64,000 nt of DNA from Sphingobacteriales bacterium (GCA_016235125.1 JACRLZ010000007.1:430761-494760), one strand, 5' to 3'. Positions 34,957 through 44,574 are shown, numbered from the stretch's first letter. The notes: a model not told the origin generated them from the letters alone. Made by a program: numbers and translations.

Positions 34957-35682
34957 ATGATAGGTCACATTCATTTGCCTGTAGTAAAACCTTTTCTGCT
35001 TGCCGGTATTATTATGGCTATTGGCATTCCATCATCATCGCAGGTCAGTGATGATGAGATTAACCTGTTGAAACAGCTTGATTCCATTCAAAACAGCAAT
35101 TCTGTTTCAAAATATTTTGGCAGCCTGTATTTTAAAACGACTGCGGATGCAGTTAATTTTTTTTTGGAAAAAGAAAATAAGGAAAGGGAATTCATCCATA
35201 GGTTTGAAATAAGATTTGCCGCCTTCTTTCTTCGCTCAGCAGAGGCTTATCGAAGCGGAAATTCGATACCGGCTGAATGGGAGTCGTATTATACCGATTC
35301 ACTGTCGCCGCTTCAGTATAAACTTCTTGGCATTAATGCTCATATCAACGGAGATATCTGGCAGGCCCTTACAACCGGGTTTACTCCGGATGAAATAAGG
35401 GCAGGCAGAAAGAGTTACTACAAATTTGAAAAGAGTCTTATAAAAATATACAGGGATTTTTATAATGAGTCATTTGAATCGAACAGGAAAATAAGGTTAA
35501 TGAGCAGTGCTACCGGCGGACTCGATAAGCTATATGGAAAATTAATGCTTGGGAGATGGCGGAAGAGGCAAATTGAACTGGCCCTCCTTTACTTCAGTAA
35601 TAAACCAAAATTCTTCATCAGGCTCAGAAAGATTCATGAAAAAATGAACCGCATAAACAGGCTGGTGATTCATAATCTTTAG
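34957..35682 (+). CDS. DUF5995-like protein
   Basis: 241 residues with a hydrophobic N-terminus (about 9-27) that may be a signal peptide. It is largely helical. The core LGINAHINGDIWQAL is typical of DUF5995 family proteins, whose function is unknown. The C-terminus is very basic. It is divergent from the preceding gene and ends 44 bp before thrS. Its proximity to thrS does not by itself imply a translation role. Confidence 0.6.
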   Translation: MIGHIHLPVVKPFLLAGIIMAIGIPSSSQVSDDEINLLKQLDSIQNSNSVSKYFGSLYFKTTADAVNFFLEKENKEREFIHRFEIRFAAFFLRSAEAYRSGNSIPAEWESYYTDSLSPLQYKLLGINAHINGDIWQALTTGFTPDEIRAGRKSYYKFEKSLIKIYRDFYNESFESNRKIRLMSSATGGLDKLYGKLMLGRWRKRQIELALLYFSNKPKFFIRLRKIHEKMNRINRLVIHNL

Positions 35683-35693
35683 CCTTTATTTGT

Positions 35694-35701
35694 TAGCTTT
35701 G
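35694..35701 (+). promoter_or_regulatory. -7 box (TAGCTTTG) of thrS
   Basis: A TAnnTTTG match ending 25 bases before the thrS ATG. Confidence 0.5.
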
Positions 35702-35726
35702 CAACTCCTGAAAACAAAAATTTTTA

Positions 35727-37661
35727 ATGATCAATATTACATTACCCGATGGATCGGTGAGGCAATATAAAAAAGGCACTACTTCACTCGATATCGCTAA
35801 ATCCATTTCGGAAGGACTGGCAAGAAAAGTTTTATCGGCCAGTGTGAACGGGCAGGTATGGGATGCCGCAAGACCCATTACCGGAGATGCAACTTTGAAA
35901 CTGCTTACCTGGAACGATGCGGATGGTAAAAACACTTTTTGGCATTCTTCAGCTCACCTGATGGCGGAGGCGGTTGAGACCATGTTTCCAGGCGTGAAAT
36001 TCTGGGTTGGCCCTCCCGTGGAAAATGGGTTTTACTACGATATGGACCTGGGCGATAAAAAAATGACTGAAGAAGATTTGACGGCATTGGAAAAAAAGAT
36101 GAATGAACTGGCAAAGCAAAGTAATAGTTACATCAGAAAAGAAATGCCCAAGTCTGAAGCGGTAAAATATTTTACAGAAAAAGGGGATGAATACAAGCTT
36201 GATCTTTTGCAAAACCTGAATGATGGCGAAATCACTTTTTATACCCAGGGAAATTTTACTGACTTATGCCGGGGACCGCATATTCCCAACACAGGCTTTA
36301 TTAAGGCCATAAAATTGATGAGCATTGCCGGCGCTTACTGGAAAGGCGATGAAAAGAATAAAATGCTCACTCGTTTGTATGGAGTTACATTTCCCTCGCA
36401 AAAAGAGCTGGATGAATACCTGCAGATGCTGGAAGAGGCCAAAAAAAGAGATCACCGGAAGCTTGGCAAAGAACTTGGCATTTATACCCTTGATGATGAT
36501 GTAGGCCCGGGTCTCATTATGTGGCTGCCTAATGGAACTGTGATGATTGAAGAATTGGAAAAACTTGCTAAAGAGACAGAACTGGAAGCAGGATATAAAA
36601 GAGTGGTGACACCGCATATCGCTAAGGAAAGCATGTATATCACCAGCGGCCATCTGCCTTACTATGCAGAAAGTATGTATCCGCCCATGGAAATGGAGGG
36701 AGAAAAATACTATCTCAGGTCAATGAACTGTCCGCATCATCACAAAATATTTGCAGCCACTCCCAAAAGCTACCGTGACCTGCCTTATCGTGTGGCGGAA
36801 TATGGAACAGTATATCGTTATGAACAAAGTGGCGAGTTGTTTGGACTGATGCGGGTTCGTTGCCTGCATATGAACGATGCGCATATTTATTGCAGCAAAG
36901 AACAGTTTAATGATGAATTCAGGGCGGTGAATGATATGTATCTGAAATATTTTAAAATCTTTGGTATTGATAAATATGTAATGAGACTTTCATTGCATTC
37001 AAAGGAAAAATTGGGGATCAAGTACGTAAACGAACCGGAACTGTGGCTGGAAACCGAAGCTATGGTAAGAAATGTTTTAAAGGAATCCAATATTCCATAT
37101 GTAGAAGTGCAGGATGAAGCTGCGTTTTACGGGCCAAAGATCGATGTACAGATATGGAGTGTGATCGGGCGGGAGTTTACACTGGCTACCAACCAGGTTG
37201 ACTTTTCCCAGGGCAGAAGCTTTAAACTGCAATACACCACAGCGGATAATCACACTGAGACGCCATTGATTATTCACCGTGCCCCGCTGGGCACCCATGA
37301 AAGATTTATCGGCTTCCTGCTGGAGCATTATGCCGGTAAACTGCCCCTGTGGCTGGCGCCGGTACAGGTAAAAGTGTTGCCTATCAGCGATAAATTTCTG
37401 GATTATGCAAAAGCTGTTTCGGATAAACTAAAAAAAGCAGATATTCGTAGCGAAGTTGACGATCGCAATGAAAAGATAGGGAAGAAGATAAGGGATACTG
37501 AGTTACTGAAAGTGCCGTATATGCTGGTGGTAGGAGAGAAGGAGATGAATGAAAACAAAGTTGCTGTTCGCAGGCAGGGCAAAGGTGATGCAGGAGTGAA
37601 AGGAGTGGATGAGTTCATTGCAGAGGCAACGGCAGAAATTAAAGAAAGAAGAGCAGAATAG
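35727..37661 (+). CDS. thrS: Threonyl-tRNA synthetase
   Basis: 644 residues, full length. An N-terminal TGS domain (1-62) is followed by the editing domain with HSSAHLMAEAVE, the class II catalytic core with the zinc-binding Cys335 in RSMNCPHHHKIF, motif 2 around YRYEQSGELFGLMRVR, motif 3 (IIHRAPLGTHERFIGFLLEHY) and a C-terminal anticodon-binding domain (about 540-640). It charges tRNA-Thr and can clear mischarged Ser. It is followed by infC, the usual order in bacteria. Confidence 0.97.
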   Translation: MINITLPDGSVRQYKKGTTSLDIAKSISEGLARKVLSASVNGQVWDAARPITGDATLKLLTWNDADGKNTFWHSSAHLMAEAVETMFPGVKFWVGPPVENGFYYDMDLGDKKMTEEDLTALEKKMNELAKQSNSYIRKEMPKSEAVKYFTEKGDEYKLDLLQNLNDGEITFYTQGNFTDLCRGPHIPNTGFIKAIKLMSIAGAYWKGDEKNKMLTRLYGVTFPSQKELDEYLQMLEEAKKRDHRKLGKELGIYTLDDDVGPGLIMWLPNGTVMIEELEKLAKETELEAGYKRVVTPHIAKESMYITSGHLPYYAESMYPPMEMEGEKYYLRSMNCPHHHKIFAATPKSYRDLPYRVAEYGTVYRYEQSGELFGLMRVRCLHMNDAHIYCSKEQFNDEFRAVNDMYLKYFKIFGIDKYVMRLSLHSKEKLGIKYVNEPELWLETEAMVRNVLKESNIPYVEVQDEAAFYGPKIDVQIWSVIGREFTLATNQVDFSQGRSFKLQYTTADNHTETPLIIHRAPLGTHERFIGFLLEHYAGKLPLWLAPVQVKVLPISDKFLDYAKAVSDKLKKADIRSEVDDRNEKIGKKIRDTELLKVPYMLVVGEKEMNENKVAVRRQGKGDAGVKGVDEFIAEATAEIKERRAE

Positions 37662-37662
37662 A

Positions 37663-37715
37663 TGAATTGGGAAAAGTGGAATTGTAAAATTTTGAAATTT
37701 CAATCTCCCAATTCA
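37663..37715. repeat. Inverted repeat between thrS and infC
   Basis: TGAATTGGGA (37663-37672) and TCCCAATTCA (37706-37715) are perfect complements; AT-rich inner segments also pair in part. It resembles the AATTGGGA-type tracts often found between genes in this group, and a related tract follows the thiolase at 10918. Confidence 0.55.
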
Positions 37716-37764
37716 AAAATTTCAAAATAGCTAAACAGAACAATTAACTAACCAAAAGAACTAA

Positions 37765-38397
37765 ATGGCAGTACCACAAAAACCCGGAGGCGGGTTCAAC
37801 AGGCCACCCGGCGGAGGCTTTAAGCCCGGCGGTGGCGGATTCAACAAAGGCGGTTTCAGGGGCAGGTTTGTTCCCCGCAAAGAAGCAGAACATCGTATCA
37901 ATCATTTTATAAGGGTGCCACAGGTAAGGCTTGTCGGCGAAAATGTGGAAGTAGGCATCTACGACACACAGCAGGCATTAAAGATGGCACAGGAGCAGGG
38001 GCTCGACCTGGTGGAAATTTCTCCTACGGTTGATCCTCCCGTTTGCAAGATCATTGACTACAACAAATTTCTCTACGATAAGAAGAAGAAAGAAAAGGAG
38101 ATGAAAGCGAAATCAAAAGTTTCTGAAGTAAAAGAGATTCGCTTCACTCCCAATACAGATGATCATGACTTTGATTTCAAGGCCAAACATGCAGAAAACT
38201 TCTTAAAGGAAGGCAATAAGGTAAAAGCTTATGTGCAGTTCAAGGGAAGGGCCATCCAGTTCCAGGAAAGGGGCCAGCTTTTACTACTCAAATTTGCTGA
38301 ACGCCTTGGCGAAGTAGGTGTATTGGAAAGTATGCCAAAAATGGAAGGCCGCCGTATGCTTGCCATGTTTGCTCCCAAGGGAAAGAAGAAAGGATAG
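37765..38397 (+). CDS. infC: Translation initiation factor IF-3
   Basis: 210 residues. The IF3 N domain (about 43-112; RINHFIRVPQVRLVGENVEV, GLDLVEISPTVDPPVCKIIDY) and C domain (about 120-205; KEIRFTPNTDDHDFDFKAKHAENFL) are intact. It has a Gly/Pro/Phe-rich N-terminal extension (about 5-36, repeats of GGGF) absent from the E. coli protein. The start is ATG, not the rare AUU used by E. coli for autocontrol. IF3 binds the 30S subunit and checks start-codon pairing. A strong terminator follows, separating it from rpmI-rplT. Confidence 0.96.
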   Translation: MAVPQKPGGGFNRPPGGGFKPGGGGFNKGGFRGRFVPRKEAEHRINHFIRVPQVRLVGENVEVGIYDTQQALKMAQEQGLDLVEISPTVDPPVCKIIDYNKFLYDKKKKEKEMKAKSKVSEVKEIRFTPNTDDHDFDFKAKHAENFLKEGNKVKAYVQFKGRAIQFQERGQLLLLKFAERLGEVGVLESMPKMEGRRMLAMFAPKGKKKG

Positions 38398-38420
38398 CTG
38401 AATAATTTTTTAAACGAATG

Positions 38421-38452
38421 AGCCTGTCAGTGATTATCTGACAGGCTTTTTT
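38421..38452 (+). terminator. Rho-independent terminator after infC
   Basis: AGCCTGTCAG / CTGACAGGCT, a 10-bp perfect stem with a 7-base loop and a following T run, 23 bases after the infC stop. Confidence 0.9.
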
Positions 38453-38694
38453 ATTGACTTTCCACCTTACAACCAGCCCCGCTTCTATTCCCGGGTTGTC
38501 CATAGCCTTCTAATTGCTTTTGAATGATATAGAAATGCAGGAAAGCTGGACTGAAACTCCTTTTTCTGAATTTCCCCATTAAACTTGATAAAGAATAGAA
38601 AATTGTCATGAGTTCGCAGCTCATAATTGAAAAAGATTTTGCAATGGTTACAAGGAGTTGCTGTGTGGTTACATATGTATATATAACCACTTTT

Positions 38695-39480
38695 ATGAAG
38701 ACAATTTTGGCCTCAGTATTGTTTACAACCTTGGTGCTGCAACCTTTTGTAAGCCCTGCACAACGGGAGTGGAAAAACTGGAACACAGCTCAACTTAATT
38801 TTTCCCTTTCAAAAAAAACCGACCTGCGTATCTCGCACCTGAGGGCATTTAATATTTCAAATGGTTTCAGCAATGATTTTAATCAGTCGTCAATACACCT
38901 CAGTTATGATATTACAAAAAAATGGGACATCAATGCAGGGTACACTTTTGGTGGCTCTATATCGCTCAGCGATGGCGGCAGTCGGGTATCAGTAAAAACA
39001 GGATATAAGGTAAAAATAGCAGATGCATTAAACTGGACGAATTCAATCCAGGGAGAAATACATTCTAAAAATGAGACAAGGTATCACCATCGTGTGATCT
39101 TTGGTACAAGAGTATCTCCGAAGAAAAGGCTTAATTTTTTGAAACTTTCTCCTTCGGCGGCTTATTCACTCTATTATAATATCGGCGGGAACCCTCTACA
39201 ATATTACGACAGCAAGACCGGCGCCCCAACGGTAAAACAAACACCTGATGGCTTTCACAGAGGGCGGTTCACATTTACTCTTAATTCAAAATTGAGCGGC
39301 GTCTTCTCTTTATCTGTTTTCTATATGACGCAAAGGGAGTTTAATTTATTCACTCCCGAAAACAGGAGGATGAATATTATAAAACCCACTAATGGAAAAA
39401 TTATCAGGCCTTTTGACGACTTCAATGTAGCCGGGCTTACACTGACCTGCGACCTGGATTTATATAGGGCAAAAAAATAA
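38695..39480 (+). CDS. Outer-membrane beta-barrel protein (DUF2490-like)
   Basis: 261 residues from the ATG at 38695, which opens a signal peptide cleaved near Ser-Pro-Ala-Gln; the in-frame start at 38608 adds 29 residues that do not fit a signal. The mature part has alternating amphipathic strands (TAQLNFSLSKKTDLRISHL, YDITKKWDINAGYTFG), typical of a small outer-membrane barrel such as DUF2490. Function unknown. Confidence 0.6.
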   Translation: MKTILASVLFTTLVLQPFVSPAQREWKNWNTAQLNFSLSKKTDLRISHLRAFNISNGFSNDFNQSSIHLSYDITKKWDINAGYTFGGSISLSDGGSRVSVKTGYKVKIADALNWTNSIQGEIHSKNETRYHHRVIFGTRVSPKKRLNFLKLSPSAAYSLYYNIGGNPLQYYDSKTGAPTVKQTPDGFHRGRFTFTLNSKLSGVFSLSVFYMTQREFNLFTPENRRMNIIKPTNGKIIRPFDDFNVAGLTLTCDLDLYRAKK

Positions 39481-39521
39481 AAAACATTTTATAAAATTTT
39501 ATCAATAATAAAAATATAACA

Positions 39522-40577
39522 ATGGAAACCAGGATTAAAAGAACCTATATCTGCAAGGAAGTAAATGCACATAGTATTGATAGGGATATACCCGCTGATT
39601 ATCTGCCCGTGGCCGGTGATGTGGCAGTGTTTGAGGTATTGCACATCGGCAAGCATCGCAATGTGCAGGGAGAAAGCAAGAGAAACATGGCAATAGTGCC
39701 GGGAGATAAAATAATGGCAGCATTTGGTACCCGCTATGCTACAGAACAATTTGAAGGATACCTGCCTGCAACTGTTGATATAGACCAGGAATTGCATATA
39801 CTGGGGGCCGGCGGCACAGTAGGGGTGCTGGCGAGTATGCATTATAAGTTTAAAGATATTGGTCCAACTACTCTGCGTTTTGCAGGTTTTGTAAAAGATT
39901 ATTATGGTAACATCGTCAATACAAAAAATCTGAAAAAGAAACAGCAATTAAAGTTTTCCGGGGCTGCTGCTTCTGCTACAAAAGTCATATTATCATTAGG
40001 GTCTTCAATGGACAGTGGTAAAACCACATCTGCGGCTTACCTCGTTCATGGATTAAAAAAAGCAGGATACAAGGTGGCTTATATAAAACTAACCGGCACT
40101 GTATATACCAAAGATGCCGATCTGGCAAGTGATCTGGGGGCGGATATAGTAAGTGACTTTGGAGATTTTGGATTTCCTTCCACCTATATGTGTGATGAAT
40201 CCGAATTGCTCGATTTGTATGAATCTGTTCTTTCCAGGGTATTGATAAAAAATCCTGATTATGTTATCATGGAAATTGCGGATGGCTTATATGAAAGAGA
40301 AACTAAAATGTTGCTTACCAGCAAAACTTTTAAACAAACTATCGAGGCGGTAATCTTTTCAGCCGGGGATAGCCTGGCAGCAATTAATGGAGTGAACACT
40401 CTTCATAGCTGGGGCTTGTATCCGGTTGCATTAAGCGGCTTGTTTACAACCAGTCCGCTGCTGATTCGTGAAGTAAAAGAAAATACTACAGTACCTGTTT
40501 ATGATATTGACCAACTGGCAACTGCTACTGTGGCGGGAAGCTTATTTTCCCGAAAACTATTACAGGCAATTAACTGA
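39522..40577 (+). CDS. P-loop protein with BioD/MobB-like NTPase domain
   Basis: 351 residues, cytoplasmic. The N-terminal about 140 residues form a beta-rich domain of unknown type (VAGDVAVFEVLHIG, EQFEGYLPATVDI). The C-terminal domain (about 153-350) starts with a Walker A GSSMDSGKTT (160-169). It continues with YKVAYIKLTGT and DYVIMEIADGLYERE, where the E-x-A-D-G-L motif takes the place of EGAGGL in dethiobiotin synthetase. It probably binds ATP or GTP. It overlaps the next gene (ABC transmembrane domain without ATPase) by one base in TGATG, so the two are coupled. Function unknown. Confidence 0.7.
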   Translation: METRIKRTYICKEVNAHSIDRDIPADYLPVAGDVAVFEVLHIGKHRNVQGESKRNMAIVPGDKIMAAFGTRYATEQFEGYLPATVDIDQELHILGAGGTVGVLASMHYKFKDIGPTTLRFAGFVKDYYGNIVNTKNLKKKQQLKFSGAAASATKVILSLGSSMDSGKTTSAAYLVHGLKKAGYKVAYIKLTGTVYTKDADLASDLGADIVSDFGDFGFPSTYMCDESELLDLYESVLSRVLIKNPDYVIMEIADGLYERETKMLLTSKTFKQTIEAVIFSAGDSLAAINGVNTLHSWGLYPVALSGLFTTSPLLIREVKENTTVPVYDIDQLATATVAGSLFSRKLLQAIN

Positions 40578-41641
40578 TGATAGCCGGAACAGAATATATC
40601 ACCCATGTAGTTAACGAGGAAGGCAAAGAACATAATGGGCCTCTTGTAAAAGCGTCACGACCTTCTTTTCTCAGAGAGTATATATTCCGAAGCAAAAGGG
40701 GATTACTGCTGGTTATCCTGCTTGGTCTTGTAAGCAGCATTGCCAGTTTTATGCTTACAGTTATTATAGGTGATTTTTTTATGCTGCAATTTCAAACCGG
40801 TAGCAGTAAAGGGAGGTTATTGGCATGGCTGGGCGTGCAGTTGCAGACAAAAGATGCTTTTTTCCTTTCATTCGGGTTTCTGTTAGTAATAAAGTTTGTA
40901 GCCGGCTTTTATGAAAAGTATTTATCACTCAGGCACGGCGAATCTTTTGTAAGAGAAATACGTTCTCAGCTTTTTACATCACAAATGAGATCGTCTGTTG
41001 AGCAATTCGGTAAAAAATCGTTTGGAAAATATTTGCTGCGGTACAGCAATGATCTGAAAGCAGTGCAGCAATACCTTACTCGTGGAATTCTCGAAAGTAT
41101 CAAACAGTCGCTCTTTATTGCATTGGGCATCTTTTTTTTATTTAAACTGAACTGGATTCTTGCATCGATAATCTGCTGTCTTTTTTTGATCTCCGCTGCT
41201 GTCATTATCATACTTTCCCGGTGGCAGAAAAAAACTATCCGGCAAAGCAGGGACAAGCGGAGCAGACTGCTGGCTTTTGTGGCTGGAAATTTCAGCCGCT
41301 TTGATTTCCTCAAAAGGGAAGGAAGAGAAGACAGGGTCATTGACAGATTTCAGATCCGGTCACAACATTTGTTTGATACCAACCTTGCCAATGGATGGAT
41401 GGAAAGTTTTATTCAATCTCTTGCCCGTTTCTTTCAATTTGCTATCATCGGTTTTTCCTTATGGCTTATGGCCGGTCATGGTCTGAATATAGATGCTACT
41501 GATGGATTGATGGTGGTTTTGCTGCTTCTGCTGATGCAAGGCTCCATTCGGGGGCTACTTAAAACCCCGGGCTATTTGAACAAAGGGTCCATTTCCATTC
41601 GTAAAATAAATGAACTGATATCCCTTTCCGACAGATTATGA
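40577..41641 (+). CDS. ABC exporter-type transmembrane domain protein lacking the ATPase domain
   Basis: 354 residues. It shows the type I ABC exporter transmembrane fold: about six helices (near 40-62, 93-112, 166-186, 190-212, 277-297 and 303-322) with long cytoplasmic extensions and family motifs such as LRHGESFVREIRSQLF, GKYLLRYSNDLKAVQQYL and NKGSISIRKINELISL. In full-length exporters the nucleotide-binding domain starts about 20 residues later; here the protein stops, and the next 200 bp do not encode one in any frame. It is translationally coupled to the P-loop gene upstream, which might supply energy or regulation (inference). Confidence 0.75.
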   Translation: MIAGTEYITHVVNEEGKEHNGPLVKASRPSFLREYIFRSKRGLLLVILLGLVSSIASFMLTVIIGDFFMLQFQTGSSKGRLLAWLGVQLQTKDAFFLSFGFLLVIKFVAGFYEKYLSLRHGESFVREIRSQLFTSQMRSSVEQFGKKSFGKYLLRYSNDLKAVQQYLTRGILESIKQSLFIALGIFFLFKLNWILASIICCLFLISAAVIIILSRWQKKTIRQSRDKRSRLLAFVAGNFSRFDFLKREGREDRVIDRFQIRSQHLFDTNLANGWMESFIQSLARFFQFAIIGFSLWLMAGHGLNIDATDGLMVVLLLLLMQGSIRGLLKTPGYLNKGSISIRKINELISLSDRL

Positions 41642-41844
41642 TCAACTCATTCCGGATTCTATCATTTAATAACAGGCAAAAAGTATTGTAAGGGATCAAA
41701 GGTTTTCATTTCTTTTACTCCGGCCAAAAAAGCCAGGGTACTTTTATTCTTAATTTTCACCGCTAATACAAAATATTTCTCCTTTCGGTGTTGAACCATT
41801 CCTTTCCGTATCTTGTCCACTTATAAATCATCAAACACAATTTT

Positions 41845-44379
41845 ATGATAAGATCCTTTTGTCGTTTTACAACGCTGGCGATAACTGTATTCATTGCTTC
41901 TACGGCTATGTCGCAGCAGCCTGTAAACCCAACGATGCCCAAAGCTGACACCGCTAAAAAACCTACGGGCCCCGTTAATGGCCCCAAACCTTATAAGGAA
42001 GTCATTACCGCCAAAGCGGTTTCGGATGCAGGCTTGTTTTGGGTACACAAGGTCGAAGACAAATATTTTTTTGAAATACCCGATTCATTATTTAACCGTG
42101 ACATACTTGCTGTGAACCGTATTTCCAAAGCAGCTGCCGGTATGCGCAGCGGGAGTTTTTTTGGCTACGGCGGCGACCAGATAGGGCAGAATGTGATCCG
42201 TTTTGAAAAAGGACCTAATAACAAAATATTCCTTCGCACCATTTCTTATGCGGAGTATGCAAAAGATTCCACTTCGCCAATGTTTACTTCTGTGAATAAT
42301 TCAAATGTTCAGCCAATTGTTGCGTCATTTGATATAAAGTCACTCGGTAAAGATTCAACCGGCGCAGTCATTGACATCACTGATTTCATCAATGGAGATA
42401 ACGATGTATTGTTTTTCAACAGCGGATTAAAATCAAGTTTACGTTTTGCAGCTATCCAATCCGACAAGTCTTATATCTCTTCCGTAAAATCTTATCCTAT
42501 CAATGTTGAAATAAAAACCGTAAAAACATATGCCCGCAGTGCTGCTCCTTCTGCGATTCCCGGACTCCCGACTGGCGGTGGGGGAAACATGACGGTGGAA
42601 TTAAACAGTTCACTGGTACTGCTTCCCAAACTGCCGATGCAGTCAAGGTATTTTGATCCCAGGGTCGGTTATTTTGCTGTTGGCTACACCGATTTCGATG
42701 CTAATCCCCAGGGTGTGAAAAACATTTCCATAGTAAAACGCTGGAGGCTGGAACCGAAAGAAGAGGATATGGAAAAATATAAAAGAGGAGAGTTGGTAGA
42801 GCCCCGGAAACCCATCATTTTTTATATTGATCCTGCTACTCCTAAAAAATGGGTGCCTTACCTGATGCAGGGTGTGGATGACTGGAAAGCTGCATTTGAA
42901 AAAGCAGGGTTTAAAAATGCTATCATGGCAAAACTGGCGCCAACGAAAGCCGAAGACAGTACCTGGAGTTTAGAAGATGCCCGTAATTCAGCAATAGTGT
43001 ATAAGCCTTCGGATATTCCTAACGCCAGCGGTCCCAGCATTTCCGATCCTCGCAGTGGCGAGATAATGGAAAGCCATATCAACTGGTATCATAATGTAAT
43101 GCAACTGATACATGACTGGTATTTTGTTCAAACAGCCGCTGTTGACCCTAAGGCAAGAAAGATGACATATGATGATGAATTGATGGGGCAACTCATTCGC
43201 TTTGTTTCATCACATGAAGTAGGGCATACCATCGGCCTTCGTCATAATTTCGGTTCCAGTTCATCCGTGCCCACCGAAAATCTCAGGAACAAAACCTGGG
43301 TTGAAGCAAATGGTCACACACCTTCCATCATGGATTATGCCCGTTTCAATTATGTGGCGCAGCCTGAAGATAATATCAGCCAGGTTGGTCTGTTTCCCCG
43401 CATTGGTGATTACGACAACTGGGCCATTGAGTGGGGTTATAAACTATTTCCGCAGTACAAGGATGCTGAAGCCGAAAAAGGACATATCAATAAATGGATA
43501 AGCGAGAAATTAAAAAATCACAGGCTTTGGTGGGGAGATGGGGAAAGCAACCAGGATGATTCCCGTTCCCAGACAGAAGATTTGAGTGAGGATGCCGTGA
43601 AAGCAAGCACCTATGGTATAAAAAATCTTCAGCGCATTTTACCGCAATTAATACAATGGACAAAAGAAGACAACGAGGATTATTCCAATCTGAATAATAT
43701 GTATAACCAGGTTTCCAGCCAGTTTACACGGTATATGGGGCATGTAGCAAGACATGTTGGTAGTATTTATAAAACTCCCAAGATGGTTGAAGATGCCGGA
43801 CCGGTTTATGAAACAGAACCTGAAGCAAAACAAAAAGAGGCTGTTGACTTCCTGAACAAGCAATTATTTGCAACTCCCTCCTGGCTTATCAACACAGAAA
43901 TTTATAGTAAAACGGGTTTATCCGGTCTTTCAGTGATTGGTAACATACAGGATAATATCCTGAACCGCCTGCTTAGCATTCGTACATTAACTAAACTTGT
44001 AGATGCTGAAGCTGCATTGGGAAATAATGCTTACCAGGTGGTAGAATTATTTAGTGATTTGAAAAAGGGAATATGGACCGAATTGGCAGCCAAAAAACCG
44101 GTTGATATTTTCCGGCGTAATCTTCAGAAATCTTATGTCAACATTCTGAGCAATCTGATTAATCCCCCTTCCGCTACGTCTGTGAGCATTGCTCCGGGAA
44201 TAACGATCACATCAACTTCGAATGATAAATCAGATATAACCAGTGTGGTCAGAGCCCATCTTGCTTTTTTGAGAAACGAGGTAAATGCAGCCGCAGCGGT
44301 GATTGCAGACCCTATGACCAAATACCATCTACAGGATATATCAAGGAGGATTGATAAAGCGCTGAATCCTAAGAACTAA
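41845..44379 (+). CDS. Secreted zinc metalloprotease (DUF5117/DUF4953 type)
   Basis: 844 residues; signal peptide about 1-22. The zinc site is HEVGHTIGLRH at 457-467, the extended HExxHxxGxxH motif of metzincins. Before it lie the family's beta-rich DUF5118/DUF5117-like domains, and a long helical C-terminus follows. Family members are large Bacteroidota exported peptidases of unknown substrate. A terminator follows at 44404. Family membership is secure from the zinc motif and overall layout. Confidence 0.88.
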   Translation: MIRSFCRFTTLAITVFIASTAMSQQPVNPTMPKADTAKKPTGPVNGPKPYKEVITAKAVSDAGLFWVHKVEDKYFFEIPDSLFNRDILAVNRISKAAAGMRSGSFFGYGGDQIGQNVIRFEKGPNNKIFLRTISYAEYAKDSTSPMFTSVNNSNVQPIVASFDIKSLGKDSTGAVIDITDFINGDNDVLFFNSGLKSSLRFAAIQSDKSYISSVKSYPINVEIKTVKTYARSAAPSAIPGLPTGGGGNMTVELNSSLVLLPKLPMQSRYFDPRVGYFAVGYTDFDANPQGVKNISIVKRWRLEPKEEDMEKYKRGELVEPRKPIIFYIDPATPKKWVPYLMQGVDDWKAAFEKAGFKNAIMAKLAPTKAEDSTWSLEDARNSAIVYKPSDIPNASGPSISDPRSGEIMESHINWYHNVMQLIHDWYFVQTAAVDPKARKMTYDDELMGQLIRFVSSHEVGHTIGLRHNFGSSSSVPTENLRNKTWVEANGHTPSIMDYARFNYVAQPEDNISQVGLFPRIGDYDNWAIEWGYKLFPQYKDAEAEKGHINKWISEKLKNHRLWWGDGESNQDDSRSQTEDLSEDAVKASTYGIKNLQRILPQLIQWTKEDNEDYSNLNNMYNQVSSQFTRYMGHVARHVGSIYKTPKMVEDAGPVYETEPEAKQKEAVDFLNKQLFATPSWLINTEIYSKTGLSGLSVIGNIQDNILNRLLSIRTLTKLVDAEAALGNNAYQVVELFSDLKKGIWTELAAKKPVDIFRRNLQKSYVNILSNLINPPSATSVSIAPGITITSTSNDKSDITSVVRAHLAFLRNEVNAAAAVIADPMTKYHLQDISRRIDKALNPKN

Positions 44380-44403
44380 CTTGAAGTACTTTTAATATTG
44401 ATT

Positions 44404-44430
44404 AAAGCGGGAATTTTCCCGCTTTTTTCT
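44404..44430 (+). terminator. Rho-independent terminator
   Basis: AAAGCGGGAA / TTCCCGCTTT stem with a two-base loop and a T run, 24 bases after the metalloprotease stop. Confidence 0.88.
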
Positions 44431-44463
44431 TTTTATGCCCTTTGCCGGACAGTTATACAACCT

Positions 44464-44471
44464 TATCTTTG
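44464..44471 (+). promoter_or_regulatory. -7 box (TATCTTTG) of rpmI-rplT
   Basis: A perfect TAnnTTTG match about 125 bases before rpmI, with a TTTG at 44441-44444 about 19 bases upstream that could serve as the -33 element. Confidence 0.65.
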
Positions 44472-44475
44472 CGCT

Positions 44476-44574
44476 CCGTTTCTAAAACGGAAGTTCTTCC
44501 AATCCCGATTTTATCGGGAGGATTTCCTGAAGAGGTTCGACAAAGGTCCCCCGGTGGGGAATGCCTCAAAGGAG
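44476..44574 (+). promoter_or_regulatory. Structured 5' leader of rpmI-rplT (possible L20 autoregulatory leader)
   Basis: Three hairpins occur in about 90 bases: CCGTTT/AAACGG (44476-44490), TCCCGAT/ATCGGGA (44503-44519) and TCCCC/GGGGA (44547-44560). An AAAGGAG lies at 44568, too far from the ATG (21 bases) for a normal Shine-Dalgarno. Ribosomal protein L20 is known to repress its own operon through leader RNA in other bacteria. That role here is inference. Confidence 0.45.

Noticed and set aside
41642..41844. Missing ABC ATPase domain encoded after a frameshift
   Set aside because: All frames in this 200-bp stretch are short, and no Walker A, signature or Walker B sequence can be read before the next gene starts.
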